Shown: positions 16,709 through 25,590, numbered from the stretch's first letter. The stretch: DNA of 64,000 nucleotides from Kribbella jejuensis (GCF_006715085.1 NZ_VFMM01000002.1:992001-1056000), one strand, 5' to 3'. The notes: a model not told the origin generated them from the letters alone. Translations and numbers: made by a program.

Positions 16709-17573
16709 ACGCGGTCTGCAGGTCCGCGGCGATCAGCTCGACCGCGTGGCGTCCTGCCGACAGGACTGCCGGGAAGTTGAGGAAGGCGTGCATCGTGTCG
16801 GCGTACTCGACCAGCTCCACGGGTACGCCGTCATGCTCGAGGCGAGCGCTGTACGCGAGCGCGTCGTCGCGTAGCTCGTCCCGCTGAGCCGCGAGCAGCA
16901 GGGTCGGTGGGAGACCAATGAGGGTCGAGGCGTGGAGTGGTACGGCGCCTGGCGGGATGTCGCGCGTGCCGAAGTACCACTCGTGCCAGTCGGCGCTCGG
17001 GTGCAGGTCGAGGACCGGGTAGCAGAGGATCTGGCGGTCGGGGAGCGGTACGCCGTTGTCGCGGGCGAGCAGGCATGCGCCGGCCGCAAGTGCACCGCCG
17101 GCGCTTTGTCCGCCGACGGCGATCCTGCCGTCGCCGTTCAGGTGGTCGGGGATCCATTGGAGCGTGTCGTAGACGTCCTGGAGCCCTGCTGGGCAAGGAT
17201 TTTCGGGCGCCAGGCGATAGTTGAGTGAGACAACGGTGACGTTGCCTTCGGCAGCTATCCGGGACGTCGCGTACTCGATGTCGCGCAGATCCCCGCCGAC
17301 GAACCCGCCGCCGTGCAGCCAGAGCAGCACCGGTCTGGGACGGGTCGAATGCCGGTAGACGCGGGCCTGCAGCGTTCGCCCGGGAAGGTCGATCTCGATG
17401 TCTTCGGTGGAGACGCGTGGGTCGCGTTCGCCGGCGATCGCCGGGTCCGGCAGGTCCTCGCGGTCGAGGAGGAGTGCCTGGTAGGGGTCGAGGTCGGGGT
17501 TGGCCGGCAGATCCGCGAGGTGCTTGAGCAGCGCGTCGGTCTCCGGGCCGAACTGTGGATCGTCGACGATCAT
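16689..17573 (-). CDS. Alpha/beta hydrolase, HSL-type esterase
   Basis: A 294-residue carboxylesterase of the hormone-sensitive-lipase family. The oxyanion-hole motif LLWLHGGGFVGG, the nucleophile elbow VGGQSAGGALA, the acidic residue in AAQRDELRDDA and the catalytic histidine in YADTMHAFLNF are all present. Cytoplasmic by lack of a signal peptide. Substrate probably a short-chain ester. The start overlaps the stop of the DinB-like gene by 4 bp, indicating coupling. Confidence 0.9.
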   Translation of the reverse strand: MIVDDPQFGPETDALLKHLADLPANPDLDPYQALLLDREDLPDPAIAGERDPRVSTEDIEIDLPGRTLQARVYRHSTRPRPVLLWLHGGGFVGGDLRDIEYATSRIAAEGNVTVVSLNYRLAPENPCPAGLQDVYDTLQWIPDHLNGDGRIAVGGQSAGGALAAGACLLARDNGVPLPDRQILCYPVLDLHPSADWHEWYFGTRDIPPGAVPLHASTLIGLPPTLLLAAQRDELRDDALAYSARLEHDGVPVELVEYADTMHAFLNFPAVLSAGRHAVELIAADLQTAFSARRS

Positions 17574-18097
17574 GCGATCACCGGCTGCAGATGCCGAGCC
17601 GCGTGCGCGTACAGAACCCCGTCCGGCGTCGTCGACACGTACTCCGCCAACGCACCGATCCCGCCGTCGAACCCGCCACCGGTCGAAGGGTCGGCCCAGG
17701 CTGCTTCGTCGTACTCGAGGATTTCGGCGATCAGGGCGGCGCCGACGTTGTGGAAGCGGTGCAGCACGAGTTCCGAGGGGATCCGGCGGCCGGCTTCGAC
17801 GCCGCCGTGGTTGAGAGCGCTGCCGATCTCGGCGGTCTCCCAGCGCGGGTCGAGGCTCCAGTGCAGCCGGCCGGCCCGGGCGTCGCGCAGTACGGCAAGC
17901 GTGATCTCGTCCCACATCAGCACGTGCGCGACCAGGTCGTGCAGCGAGTCGCAGAAGTGCCCGAGCGGTCCGTCGTGCACGTCGTACGGAGTCCGGAGTT
18001 CTTCTTCGGTCTTGCCCTCGAGCCGGCTGAGCAGCAGTTCCTGGTCGCGGCGGATCATCCCGGCCGCCTGCGCCGGGGTCGTCGTCGGTGTACGCAT
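17570..18097 (-). CDS. DinB-like / maleylpyruvate isomerase-type four-helix protein
   Basis: About 175 residues, all-helical, with regularly placed histidines (LGHFCDSLHDLVAHVLMWDE and LVLHRFHNVGAAL, then YAHAARHLQP) as in DinB-fold metal-dependent transferases that use mycothiol or bacillithiol. Members act in thiol-dependent detoxification; the exact reaction is unknown. Start taken at the ATG at 18097, but the ribosome site is weak and a longer N-terminus is possible. Coupled to the downstream esterase. Confidence 0.65.
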   Translation of the reverse strand: MRTPTTTPAQAAGMIRRDQELLLSRLEGKTEEELRTPYDVHDGPLGHFCDSLHDLVAHVLMWDEITLAVLRDARAGRLHWSLDPRWETAEIGSALNHGGVEAGRRIPSELVLHRFHNVGAALIAEILEYDEAAWADPSTGGGFDGGIGALAEYVSTTPDGVLYAHAARHLQPVIA

Positions 18098-18150
18098 GCC
18101 GACAATCAACCAGCCGGCGATCCGCGCGGCCGGTGGATTGCGCGAAGTGC

Positions 18151-18678
18151 TCAATCCACCGCGCGGTACGTCGACATCTTGGCGCGGGCGCCGCAGGTGT
18201 TCATCGAGCACCACCGTCGGCGCCCGGGCCGACTCGTGTCGACGAACAGCAGTGAGCAGTCGTCGGAGGCGCAGGCCCGGATCCGGTCCGCGTACGGCCC
18301 GGTCAGCAGCTCGATCGCGTCCCTCGCCAACGTGCTGAGCAGATCGGTCGCGTCGAGGGGTGCAGGCTCCAGACCGAGCTCAGGCGTGAGACGCGGGCCG
18401 GGGAGCCGGCGGCTGCTCCAGCGGTTGACCACGCCGACGTCTGCCGTGACCGCCGTACCGGTGAACAACCTGTACAGCGCCTCGCGCAGTTCGATCGCCG
18501 TCCCGCGCACGGCGGGGGTGACCGCCGGCGCCTCCTTGGTCAGGCCGGACTCCTCGAACCATCGGGCGAGGTCGTCGGTCTCCGGGATCCGCTCGAAGGG
18601 CGTCTGTTCCCGCTTGCCGAGCGTCGCCGTGAAGTCGACCGACGAGCGGCCGCCGACCCAGGTGAACTCCGTCCGCAT
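18151..18678 (-). CDS. CGNR zinc-finger / ABATE-domain regulator
   Basis: A 175-residue protein with an N-terminal ABATE-type domain (GGRSSVDFTATLG) and a C-terminal CGNR zinc finger with four cysteines: CASDDCSLLFVDTSRPGRRR then WCSMNTCGARAK. Such proteins are stress-linked putative DNA-binding regulators. The last finger motif here reads CGAR rather than CGNR. It is divergent from a ketopantoate reductase; two palindromes lie in the shared promoter region. Confidence 0.83.
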   Translation of the reverse strand: MRTEFTWVGGRSSVDFTATLGKREQTPFERIPETDDLARWFEESGLTKEAPAVTPAVRGTAIELREALYRLFTGTAVTADVGVVNRWSSRRLPGPRLTPELGLEPAPLDATDLLSTLARDAIELLTGPYADRIRACASDDCSLLFVDTSRPGRRRWCSMNTCGARAKMSTYRAVD

Positions 18679-18681
18679 GGG

Positions 18682-18718
18682 GATAGTCTATCATCGTGTT
18701 ACCAGTTAAACCGGTAAC
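18682..18718. promoter_or_regulatory. Two palindromes in the CGNR/ketopantoate reductase divergent promoter
   Basis: GATAGTCTATC (18682-18692) and a 21-bp near-palindrome at 18698-18718 with outer arms GTTACC/GGTAAC and inner arms GTT/AAC. They fill the 53-bp gap between the two start codons and are the natural candidate operator for the CGNR-type regulator or another dimeric factor. Confidence 0.55.
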
Positions 18719-18731
18719 GGAGGAGTTGAGC

Positions 18732-19649
18732 GTGAAGATCGGGATCGTCGGCGCAGGCGGTGTGGGTGGGTACTTCGGCGCACGGCTGGCGGCGGCCGGG
18801 GAGGACGTCGCGTTCGTGGCGCGAGGCAAGCACCTCGAGGCGATCACCTCGGACGGGCTCGTCGTCCACAGCCCGGAGGGCGATCTGCAGTTGCCGGTCC
18901 AGGCGACCGACGATCCGGCTCAGATCGGCGTGGTCGACTACGTGCTGCTGTGCGTGAAGACCTGGCAGCTGCCCGAGGTGATCGAGTCGATCCGCCCGCT
19001 CGTCGGCCCGCAGACCGCGATCGTCACGGTGCAGAACGGCGTTGAGGCGCCGGACCAGGTCGCGCAGGTCTACGGGCAGGACGCCGTCCTGCCGGGGGCC
19101 GCCGAGGTGATCGCGTACGTCGAGAGTCCCGGAGTGATCCGGCATCTCGGCAGCGGGAAGCTCAACTTCGGCGAGTGGGGCAACGGGACGACGCCGCGGG
19201 TGGAGCGGCTGCGGGACGTGTTCGTCGGCGCCGGGCTGCAGGCCACGATCCCGGAGGACATCTGGGTGGCGCTGTGGACGAAGTTCCTGTCGGTGGTTCC
19301 GACGGGCGGGTTGGGTACGGCGACCGGTGCCGGGTACGGCGTACTCCGCAAGCAGCCGGCCACGCGCCAGTTGCTCACCGAGGCGACCTCCGAGATCCGC
19401 GATCTCGCGCGGGCCCGCGGCGTCCAGCTCGCTGCGGATGTTGTCGACCGGACGCTCGACTGGATCGACCAGCTTCCGCCGGACGGGACCACGTCCCTGC
19501 AACGCGACCTGATCGCCGGCCGCCCGTCGGAGCTCGACGCGTGGACCGGAGCCGTCGTCCGCCTCGGCCGCGAGTCCCGCGTCCCGACGCCGATCAACAC
19601 CCTCCTGTTCGAACTCGCCTCCGCCCGAGTGCTTGCCACCAGCAACTAG
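18732..19649 (+). CDS. panE: 2-dehydropantoate 2-reductase
   Basis: A 305-residue ApbA/PanE-family NADPH-dependent reductase, which in pantothenate and CoA synthesis reduces ketopantoate to pantoate. The Rossmann motif is IGIVGAGGVGGYFGARLA at the very N-terminus; the catalytic lysine is expected in VALWTKFLSVVP and the conserved LVPTPIN-type motif is SRVPTPINTLLFEL. The GTG start at 18732 follows GGAGGAG. Many actinobacterial paralogues act on other 2-oxo acids, so the symbol is by family only. Confidence 0.82.
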   Translation: MKIGIVGAGGVGGYFGARLAAAGEDVAFVARGKHLEAITSDGLVVHSPEGDLQLPVQATDDPAQIGVVDYVLLCVKTWQLPEVIESIRPLVGPQTAIVTVQNGVEAPDQVAQVYGQDAVLPGAAEVIAYVESPGVIRHLGSGKLNFGEWGNGTTPRVERLRDVFVGAGLQATIPEDIWVALWTKFLSVVPTGGLGTATGAGYGVLRKQPATRQLLTEATSEIRDLARARGVQLAADVVDRTLDWIDQLPPDGTTSLQRDLIAGRPSELDAWTGAVVRLGRESRVPTPINTLLFELASARVLATSN

Positions 19650-19684
19650 CCCCGCCGGAACGGGATCGCCGCCGCAACCCACCT

Positions 19685-19710
19685 CCACCCCGGTGTGGTG
19701 GCCGGGGTGG
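19685..19710. terminator. Hairpin between convergent genes
   Basis: A perfect 9-bp GC stem (CCACCCCGG, 8-nt loop, CCGGGGTGG) lies between the ends of the ketopantoate reductase gene and the convergent membrane-protein gene. Position and stability suggest a bidirectional terminator, though there is no T-tract. Confidence 0.5.
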
Positions 19711-19727
19711 CTGGCGGTTCTGCATGG

Positions 19728-20342
19728 TCAGTGGTCGATGTGGGCGTGGAGGCGGGTGTCGGGGGTGGGCTGACGGTCGCGGGTGAGGACCGCCGCGAAC
19801 AGTGCGCACAGGGTGATGCCGTAGATCGCCACGCCGAGGGGGAGTGCGCTTGTCATGCTGAGGCCGATCATCACCACAGCCCACACGCCGGCGACCAGGG
19901 CGGCGTACCGCTGCCACCCGGTCCACGAACGCAGTACGACGACCCCGGCGATCAGCAACCCGACGGCCGTGAGGGCGACACCCAGCCCGAAGAACGCGCC
20001 GACCACCTGCGGACCGGTGTCACTCAACCGCTGGTCGGCGATCGGAATCGACGCCAGCTCCGCCAGGAACAACACCAACGTCCCACCGCCGGCAATCCCC
20101 GCCCCGACCCGACCGGCCCGCCGCGGTAGTGCGCGGAGGAAGGCGAGCAGCCCGCAGAAGACCAGCAGGTGGAGTACGGCGTACCCGATGGAGACCGGGA
20201 TGAAGGCGTCCGCGCTCCACGGGTAGCTCCAGAGCTTGTCGGAGATCGTGGACGCGGGCTTGACGACGGCCTCGACGCCGATGCCGGTCAGTGTGGTGAC
20301 GGCTGCGCCGATCAGGCCGATGACGGACAGGTTGCGGTTCAT
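19728..20342 (-). CDS. Small polytopic membrane protein
   Basis: A 204-residue protein with about six hydrophobic segments, beginning NLSVIGLIGAAVTTLTGIG. Segments and loops are regular and there is no soluble domain. I do not recognise a family with certainty; it resembles uncharacterised actinobacterial membrane proteins encoded near signal-transduction genes. The ATG at 20342 is preceded by AAGGTGG. It is divergent from a sensor kinase and may be a target or partner of that two-component system (inference). Confidence 0.72.
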   Translation of the reverse strand: MNRNLSVIGLIGAAVTTLTGIGVEAVVKPASTISDKLWSYPWSADAFIPVSIGYAVLHLLVFCGLLAFLRALPRRAGRVGAGIAGGGTLVLFLAELASIPIADQRLSDTGPQVVGAFFGLGVALTAVGLLIAGVVVLRSWTGWQRYAALVAGVWAVVMIGLSMTSALPLGVAIYGITLCALFAAVLTRDRQPTPDTRLHAHIDH

Positions 20343-20474
20343 GGTTTCCACCTTTCGAAGACTGTGGTTCGACGGTAGGAACCGGTGGTTGCCGTGCGCA
20401 TCGGCAGCAGTACGCCGTTCGACGTAGGTGTTAGCACTGTGGCGGCGACGGCCCGGCGCTGCCACGATGGTGGC

Positions 20475-22433
20475 GTGGGAGGGCGACGGGCGGCGGTGGC
20501 TGGGATGTTCGGTACGGCGGTGCTCGCGGAGCTCGCCGCGATCGTCCTGTCGTGGCGGCTCGAGCCGGCGTACGACACGCTGCTGTACGTACTGTTCAAC
20601 CTGGCCGCGGTCGGCGCGGGTGCGGTGATCGCGTGGCGGCGGCCGGAGAACACGATCGGCTGGCTGTTCCTCGGGTTCGGCCTGCTGAACACGCTGGCGT
20701 CCGACCTCGCCCACGGATGGGGTCTCCGCGCGGCCGCGGAGGGGTGGCCGGGCGGCCCCGTCGGCGAGGCGGTGTCGGCGGTCAGTTGGCTGCCGAGCGG
20801 GTACGGCTGGATGCTCACGTTCCTGCTCTTCCCGACCGGGCGACTGCCCGGACGACGCTGGCGTGTGGTGCCGTGGATCGGTGCGGCCGGCCTGCTGATC
20901 AGCATGACTGCGTGGACGCTGAGCCCGGACCGAGGCCGCGACTTCGTCTCCGGGCGCAATCCGATCGCGGTCGCGAGCCTTCCGACGGGGTTGCTGCTCG
21001 GCATCGGGATACCGCTGTTCCTCGGTTCGCTGGTCGCGGCGGTGGCATCGCTCGCCGTCCGGTTCCGGCGGTCCGAGGGCCTGGAACGCCAGCAAATGAA
21101 GTGGTTCGTGCTCGCCGCGGCCGTCGCGGGCGTCGCGCTGCCGACCAGCTTCGTTCTCTGGTACGTGAGCCCCGCCGCGTCGGTGATCGCGGCGGTCGCG
21201 CTGACCGGTCTGCCACTGGCCGCGAGCGCGGCGATCCTCCGGTACCGCCTGTACGACATCGACTTCTTCATCAGCCGGACCGTCGCGTATGCGGGCCTGA
21301 CGGTCCTGCTCGTCGCGGCGTACGCGGTCGTGACCGTTGCCCTCGGCACCTTCCTTGGGAGCGGGTCGGCATGGACGGTCGCGGTCGCGACGCTGGTGTG
21401 CGCAGTGCTCTTCCGGCCGCTGCGGACGCGGATCCAGGATGTGGTGGACCGCCGGTTCAACCGATCGCGGTACGACGCTCTGCAGCGGATGACCGCGTTC
21501 CTCGACGACGTACGTTCCGGTCGGCGGCCGCCGGAGGACGTCCAGGCGGTGCTCGGCGAGATCCTCGGCGACCCCGGGCTGGAACTTCTTGTGTTCCTTC
21601 CGGAGAGTCGCAGGTACGTCGACCTCGCCGGCGCGGACCGGGATGACGCCGACACCGATGCGCGCCGGCGGATCGCTGTCGCGCGCGGCGATCAACCGGT
21701 CGGTGTTGTGCTGTACGACGGAACGAGCCCGCTCGGGCCGGAGCTGGTACGACGGGTCGTCGAGCAGGGCGGCCTCGCCGTCGAGATCGCCCGGCTGCGC
21801 GCCGAGCTCAACGTCCAACTCGTCGAGGTGACGGCGTCCCGGGCCCGCATCGTCGCCGCCACCGAAGCCGAACGCCGCCGCATCGAACGAGATCTCCATG
21901 ACGGAGCCCAACAGCGCCTGGTCTCGATCGGACTGGCCCTGCGCCACGCTCAACATCAGTTGGGTGATTCCCCGGTACGGGCGACGTTGGAAGGAGCCGT
22001 GGCGGAGGCGACCGTCGCGATCGGGGAGTTGCGGGAGTTGGCTCGGGGGCTGCCGCCCAGTCAGCTGGATGCCGGGCTGGGGCCGGCATGTCAGGAGCTG
22101 GCGCGGCGGGCTCCGGTGGCGGTGTCGGTGCGGATGCCGGAGCGGCGGTTCGACCGGGGTGTCGAGGCGGCGGCGTACTTCATCTGCTGTGAAGGTCTGA
22201 CCAACGCGGTCAAGTACGCCGCCGCGAGCCGGGTCGAGCTGATCGCGGACCACGACCGCGAGCACCTCGTCGTCCGGGTCGTCGACGACGGCATCGGCGG
22301 CGCCGCACCGCGCGGCGGCACCGGACTCACCGGTCTGGCCGATCGCGTCGCCGCGCTGGGCGGTACGTTCCACGTCGACAGCCGACCCGGTGCCGGTACG
22401 ACGCTCGTCGCGGAGCTGCCATGCGGATCGTGA
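20475..22433 (+). CDS. NarL-type sensor histidine kinase
   Basis: A membrane sensor of about 652 residues. The N-terminal half has eight or so hydrophobic segments; a cytoplasmic GAF-like spacer follows, then the HisKA_3 dimerisation block EAERRRIERDLHDGAQQRL with phosphoacceptor H475, and a HATPase domain with the N-box CEGLTNAVKYA and G-boxes VVDDGIGGA and GTGLTGLADRV. Autophosphorylates and passes phosphate to the response regulator whose start overlaps its end by 13 bp. The GTG at 20475 is my start; an ATG ten codons later is possible. Signal unknown. Confidence 0.9.
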   Translation: MGGRRAAVAGMFGTAVLAELAAIVLSWRLEPAYDTLLYVLFNLAAVGAGAVIAWRRPENTIGWLFLGFGLLNTLASDLAHGWGLRAAAEGWPGGPVGEAVSAVSWLPSGYGWMLTFLLFPTGRLPGRRWRVVPWIGAAGLLISMTAWTLSPDRGRDFVSGRNPIAVASLPTGLLLGIGIPLFLGSLVAAVASLAVRFRRSEGLERQQMKWFVLAAAVAGVALPTSFVLWYVSPAASVIAAVALTGLPLAASAAILRYRLYDIDFFISRTVAYAGLTVLLVAAYAVVTVALGTFLGSGSAWTVAVATLVCAVLFRPLRTRIQDVVDRRFNRSRYDALQRMTAFLDDVRSGRRPPEDVQAVLGEILGDPGLELLVFLPESRRYVDLAGADRDDADTDARRRIAVARGDQPVGVVLYDGTSPLGPELVRRVVEQGGLAVEIARLRAELNVQLVEVTASRARIVAATEAERRRIERDLHDGAQQRLVSIGLALRHAQHQLGDSPVRATLEGAVAEATVAIGELRELARGLPPSQLDAGLGPACQELARRAPVAVSVRMPERRFDRGVEAAAYFICCEGLTNAVKYAAASRVELIADHDREHLVVRVVDDGIGGAAPRGGTGLTGLADRVAALGGTFHVDSRPGAGTTLVAELPCGS

Positions 22434-23053
22434 TCGCCGAGGACCAGGTGCTGCTGCGCGAGGGTCTGCGGATGCTGTTCGTCGACGGCGGGCACGAGGT
22501 GGTCGCGGCCCTCGGCGACGCGGACGGCCTGCTCGACGCGGTCACGACGTACCGGCCGGATCTCGTCGTCGCGGACATCCGGATGCCGCCGACGCACACC
22601 GACGAGGGCGCGCGGGCGGCGCAGGCGGTGAAGCGCGCGCATCCGGAGCTCGGCGTACTCCTGCTGTCGCAGCACATCGAGACGCAGTACGTCGTGGAAC
22701 TCGTGGCGCTCGGCGGGTTCGGTTACCTGCTGAAGGACCGCGTCCTCGACGTGGCGGAGTTCCTCGCCGCGGCCGAGCGGGTCGCGCGCGGCGGATCGGC
22801 CCTCGATCCGCAGGTGGTGGCAGGTCTGATGGCGCGCCGCGACCCGCTCGAGACGCTGACGGACCGCGAACGCGGCGTCCTGGCGCTGATGGCCGAAGGA
22901 CTCACCAACAGCGGCATCGCCAAACGCCTCTACCTCAGCGAACGCACGGTCGAGGCCCACGTCCGCCACCTCTTCACCAAACTAGACCTCCCCGAAACCG
23001 AAGACGGCCACCGCCGAGTCCTCGCCGTCCTCGCCCACTTGGGGAGTGTCTGA
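22421..23053 (+). CDS. NarL/LuxR-family response regulator
   Basis: A 210-residue response regulator. The receiver domain has the acidic pair in IAEDQ, phosphoacceptor D52 in VVADIRMPP and the conserved lysine in GYLLKDRV. The C-terminal LuxR-type helix-turn-helix reads TDRERGVLALMAEGLTNSGIA then LSERTVEAHVRHLFTKLDL. It overlaps and is co-translated with the upstream histidine kinase gene, its evident partner. Targets may include the divergent membrane-protein gene. Confidence 0.95.
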   Translation: MRIVIAEDQVLLREGLRMLFVDGGHEVVAALGDADGLLDAVTTYRPDLVVADIRMPPTHTDEGARAAQAVKRAHPELGVLLLSQHIETQYVVELVALGGFGYLLKDRVLDVAEFLAAAERVARGGSALDPQVVAGLMARRDPLETLTDRERGVLALMAEGLTNSGIAKRLYLSERTVEAHVRHLFTKLDLPETEDGHRRVLAVLAHLGSV

Positions 23054-23134
23054 CGACCTACGCCGGCCGGTTGTTTCACGCCTGGCGGGTTGTAGCAGGC
23101 CAGCGATCACGCAACCCACCAGTGGCGGGGCGGC

Positions 23135-23569
23135 TCAGTCGTCGGCGAGGCGTTGGAGGAGGGTGGCCAGGGTTTGTCGTTCGTCGGGGGTGAGGCGGGC
23201 GAGTTGGCTGAGCATTACGTCGCGGCGTTTTTCGCGCAGAGTGGTGAGGATCTGGCGGCCTTCCGGCGTCAGGTCGACGAGGATGGCCCGGCGGTCGTCC
23301 GGGTCGGGTTGGCGGGCTACCAGGCCGGCGGCTTCCAGGTCGTCGACGACCGAGGTGGCCGAGCGCGGGACGATGCCCAGGCGGGCGGCCAGGTCGCTCA
23401 GGCGGATCGGCTGGGCGGCGTTGTCGAGGGTGCGCAGTACGCGGAACTGGCCGTGGGTGACGCTCTCCCCGAAACCCTCGCGCGAGGCCCGGCGCTGACG
23501 GCGGATGATCCGGTCCAGCAGAGCGGCGATCTGCTCGGCGGCGTCGGGCGAGTCGTCAGGCGCGTGCAT
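23135..23569 (-). CDS. MarR-family transcriptional regulator
   Basis: A 144-residue MarR protein. The recognition helix region is IRLSDLAARLGIVPRSATSVVDDLE (in parts) and the wing PDPDDRRAILVDLT is canonical. It is divergent from an ABC exporter gene, the standard arrangement for a MarR-controlled pump, and a 29-bp interrupted palindrome lies in between. A GC-rich hairpin in its own leader (23586-23620) may affect its expression. Confidence 0.92.
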   Translation of the reverse strand: MHAPDDSPDAAEQIAALLDRIIRRQRRASREGFGESVTHGQFRVLRTLDNAAQPIRLSDLAARLGIVPRSATSVVDDLEAAGLVARQPDPDDRRAILVDLTPEGRQILTTLREKRRDVMLSQLARLTPDERQTLATLLQRLADD

Positions 23570-23585
23570 GCGCAGAGCCTAGTGG

Positions 23586-23620
23586 CCCCCGTGCGTGCGG
23601 CTCGATCGCGCGCACGGGGG
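23586..23620. repeat. Inverted repeat in the marR leader
   Basis: Perfect 10-bp arms (CCCCCGTGCG at 23586-23595 and CGCACGGGGG at 23611-23620) around 15 bp, located 17 bp upstream of the MarR start codon. In RNA it would form a stable hairpin in the MarR leader or act as a barrier between the divergent units. Confidence 0.4.
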
Positions 23621-23637
23621 AATAGGCGAGGATGTTG

Positions 23638-23666
23638 TGAGGTTTGCTCATAGTGAGTTAACCTCA
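23638..23666. promoter_or_regulatory. Putative MarR operator
   Basis: A 29-bp symmetric site: TGAGGTT, two bases, CTCA, three bases, TGAG, two bases, AACCTCA. Both the outer 7-bp and inner 4-bp arms are perfect. It lies between the divergent MarR and ABC exporter genes, 31 bp before the exporter start, so binding would block both promoters. Confidence 0.72.
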
Positions 23667-23697
23667 GTATATCTTGGTCCTGGACGAAAGGAACTGC

Positions 23698-25590
23698 ATG
23701 TCGCAGATTTCCGGAATTCCGGGCGGGGGAGGCGGCGGTGGGCGGGCGATGCGCTCGCTGCTGAAGGACTCCTCGGTCCGGCATCACAAACTGTCGGCGG
23801 GTACGCTCCGCCGGATCCTCGGGTTCGCCCGCCCGTACCGCGGCTATCTGGCCGCCTTTCTCGTGCTGGTCGCGTTCGACGCGGCGACCGGCGCCGTCAC
23901 GCCGCTGCTGTTCAAGGCGATCATCGACAAGGGCATCGTGCCGGGCCACGCGAAGGTGGTCGTCTGGCTGGCCCTCGTGGTCGCCGCCCTGGCGCTCGCG
24001 AACAGCGCGATCACCCTGGCCGAGCGCTGGTTCTCGGCACGGATCGGCGAAGGTCTGGTGTACGACCTACGCACCGCGGTGTTCGACCACGTCCAGCAAC
24101 TGCCCGTCGCGTTCTTCAGCCGCACGCAGACCGGCGCACTCATCCAGCGGCTGAACGGCGACGTACTCGGCGCACAGCAGGCGTTCACCTCGACGCTGTC
24201 CAACGTGGTCAGCAACCTGCTCAGCGTCGCGCTCGTGCTCGGCGCGATGTTCGTGATGTCGTGGCAGATCACGTTGCTCGCCCTGGTCGTCCTGCCGTTG
24301 TTCGTGATCCCCGCCCGGTTGCTCGCCGGGAAGTTGCGCGAGGCAACGGCCGAGACGTACAAGCTGAACGCCACGATGGCGCAGACCATGACCGAGCGGT
24401 TCAACGTCGCCGGCGCGGTGCTCGCCAAGGTCTTCGGCCGTACCCAGGACTCGTCGCAGGACTTCGCCGGCAAGGCCGCCCGGGTCCGCGACATCGGTGT
24501 CACCACGGCGATGTACGCCAGCGTCTTCCGCGTCTCGCTGACCCTGGTCGCGGCGCTCGCGGTCGCGCTCGTGTACGGCGTGGGTGGTGTACTGGCGGTC
24601 GCCGGGACGCTCGGGATCGGCACGGTCGTCGCGCTGACGGCGTACCTGAACCGGCTGTACGGGCCGCTGACCGCGTTGTCGAACATCCAGGTCGACGTGA
24701 TGACCACGCTGGTCAGCTTCGAGCGGGTGCTCGAGGTGCTGGACCTCGAGCCGATGGTTGCCGACCGCAAGGACGCGAAGGTGCTCCCGGCAACGGCGGA
24801 GCCGTCGATCGAGTTCGACCACGTGTCCTTCCACTACCCGTCCGCCGAGGAGGTGTCGCTCGCCTCGCTCGAGTCGGTCGCGACGCTGTCGGCCGAGACC
24901 GGCGACGAGGTCCTCAGGGACGTCACCTTCACCGTCGAACCGGGCCAGCTGGTCGCCGTCGTCGGGCCGTCCGGTGCCGGCAAGTCCACGCTCTCGTCGC
25001 TGGTCTCCCGGATGTACGACGCGACCGGTGGGGCCGTACTGGTCGGCGGTCACGACGTCCGCGAGGTGACGCAGAGTTCGTTGCGCGCGGCGATCGGGGT
25101 GGTCACGCAGGACTCGCACATGTACCACGACACGATCCGGCAGAACCTGCTGTTCGCGCGGCCGGACGCGACCGACGCCGAGCTGCACCAGGCCCTCGAG
25201 GCCGCGCAGATCGCCACGCTCGTCGACAGTCTGCCGGACGGGCTCGACACGGTGGTCGGGGATCGCGGGTACCGGCTGTCGGGTGGTGAACGTCAGCGGT
25301 TGGCGATCGCCCGGCTGCTGCTGAAGTCGCCGTCGATCGTGATCCTCGACGAGGCGACCGCGCATCTGGACTCCGAGTCCGAGGCCGCCGTCCAGACCGC
25401 GCTGGCGAACGCCCTGGTCGGCCGCACGTCGCTGGTGATCGCGCACCGATTGTCAACCATCCGGCACGCCGACGTAATCCTGGTCCTCGACGAGGGACGC
25501 ATCCAGGAACGCGGCACCCACGAGGAGCTGCTGGCGCACGGCGGCCTGTACGCCGACCTGTACGCGACCCAGTTCGCCAAGGCCGCCTGA
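23698..25590 (+). CDS. ABC exporter, fused membrane and ATPase domains
   Basis: A 630-residue half-transporter of the multidrug/lipid exporter type. Six membrane segments lie in the first 320 residues; the nucleotide-binding domain has Walker A GPSGAGKST (about 423-431), the signature LSGGERQRLAIARLL (from about 527), Walker B IVILDEATAHLD and the H-loop IAHRLSTIRHADVI. A glycine run (residues 9-15) precedes the first segment. Works as a homodimer to export an unknown substrate. The ATG at 23698 follows AAAGGA. Regulated by the divergent MarR gene through the palindrome upstream. An unusual acidic insert (EEVSLASLESVATLSAETGDE) extends the beta-rich start of the ATPase domain. Confidence 0.93.
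   Translation: MSQISGIPGGGGGGGRAMRSLLKDSSVRHHKLSAGTLRRILGFARPYRGYLAAFLVLVAFDAATGAVTPLLFKAIIDKGIVPGHAKVVVWLALVVAALALANSAITLAERWFSARIGEGLVYDLRTAVFDHVQQLPVAFFSRTQTGALIQRLNGDVLGAQQAFTSTLSNVVSNLLSVALVLGAMFVMSWQITLLALVVLPLFVIPARLLAGKLREATAETYKLNATMAQTMTERFNVAGAVLAKVFGRTQDSSQDFAGKAARVRDIGVTTAMYASVFRVSLTLVAALAVALVYGVGGVLAVAGTLGIGTVVALTAYLNRLYGPLTALSNIQVDVMTTLVSFERVLEVLDLEPMVADRKDAKVLPATAEPSIEFDHVSFHYPSAEEVSLASLESVATLSAETGDEVLRDVTFTVEPGQLVAVVGPSGAGKSTLSSLVSRMYDATGGAVLVGGHDVREVTQSSLRAAIGVVTQDSHMYHDTIRQNLLFARPDATDAELHQALEAAQIATLVDSLPDGLDTVVGDRGYRLSGGERQRLAIARLLLKSPSIVILDEATAHLDSESEAAVQTALANALVGRTSLVIAHRLSTIRHADVILVLDEGRIQERGTHEELLAHGGLYADLYATQFAKAA

Noticed and set aside
19728..22373. An 881-codon minus-strand open frame running antisense through the histidine kinase and into the membrane-protein gene.
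   Set aside because: High-GC antisense shadow: no recognisable domain until its last 200 codons, which are the real membrane protein. The plus-strand kinase with H-box and ATPase motifs is clearly the gene.
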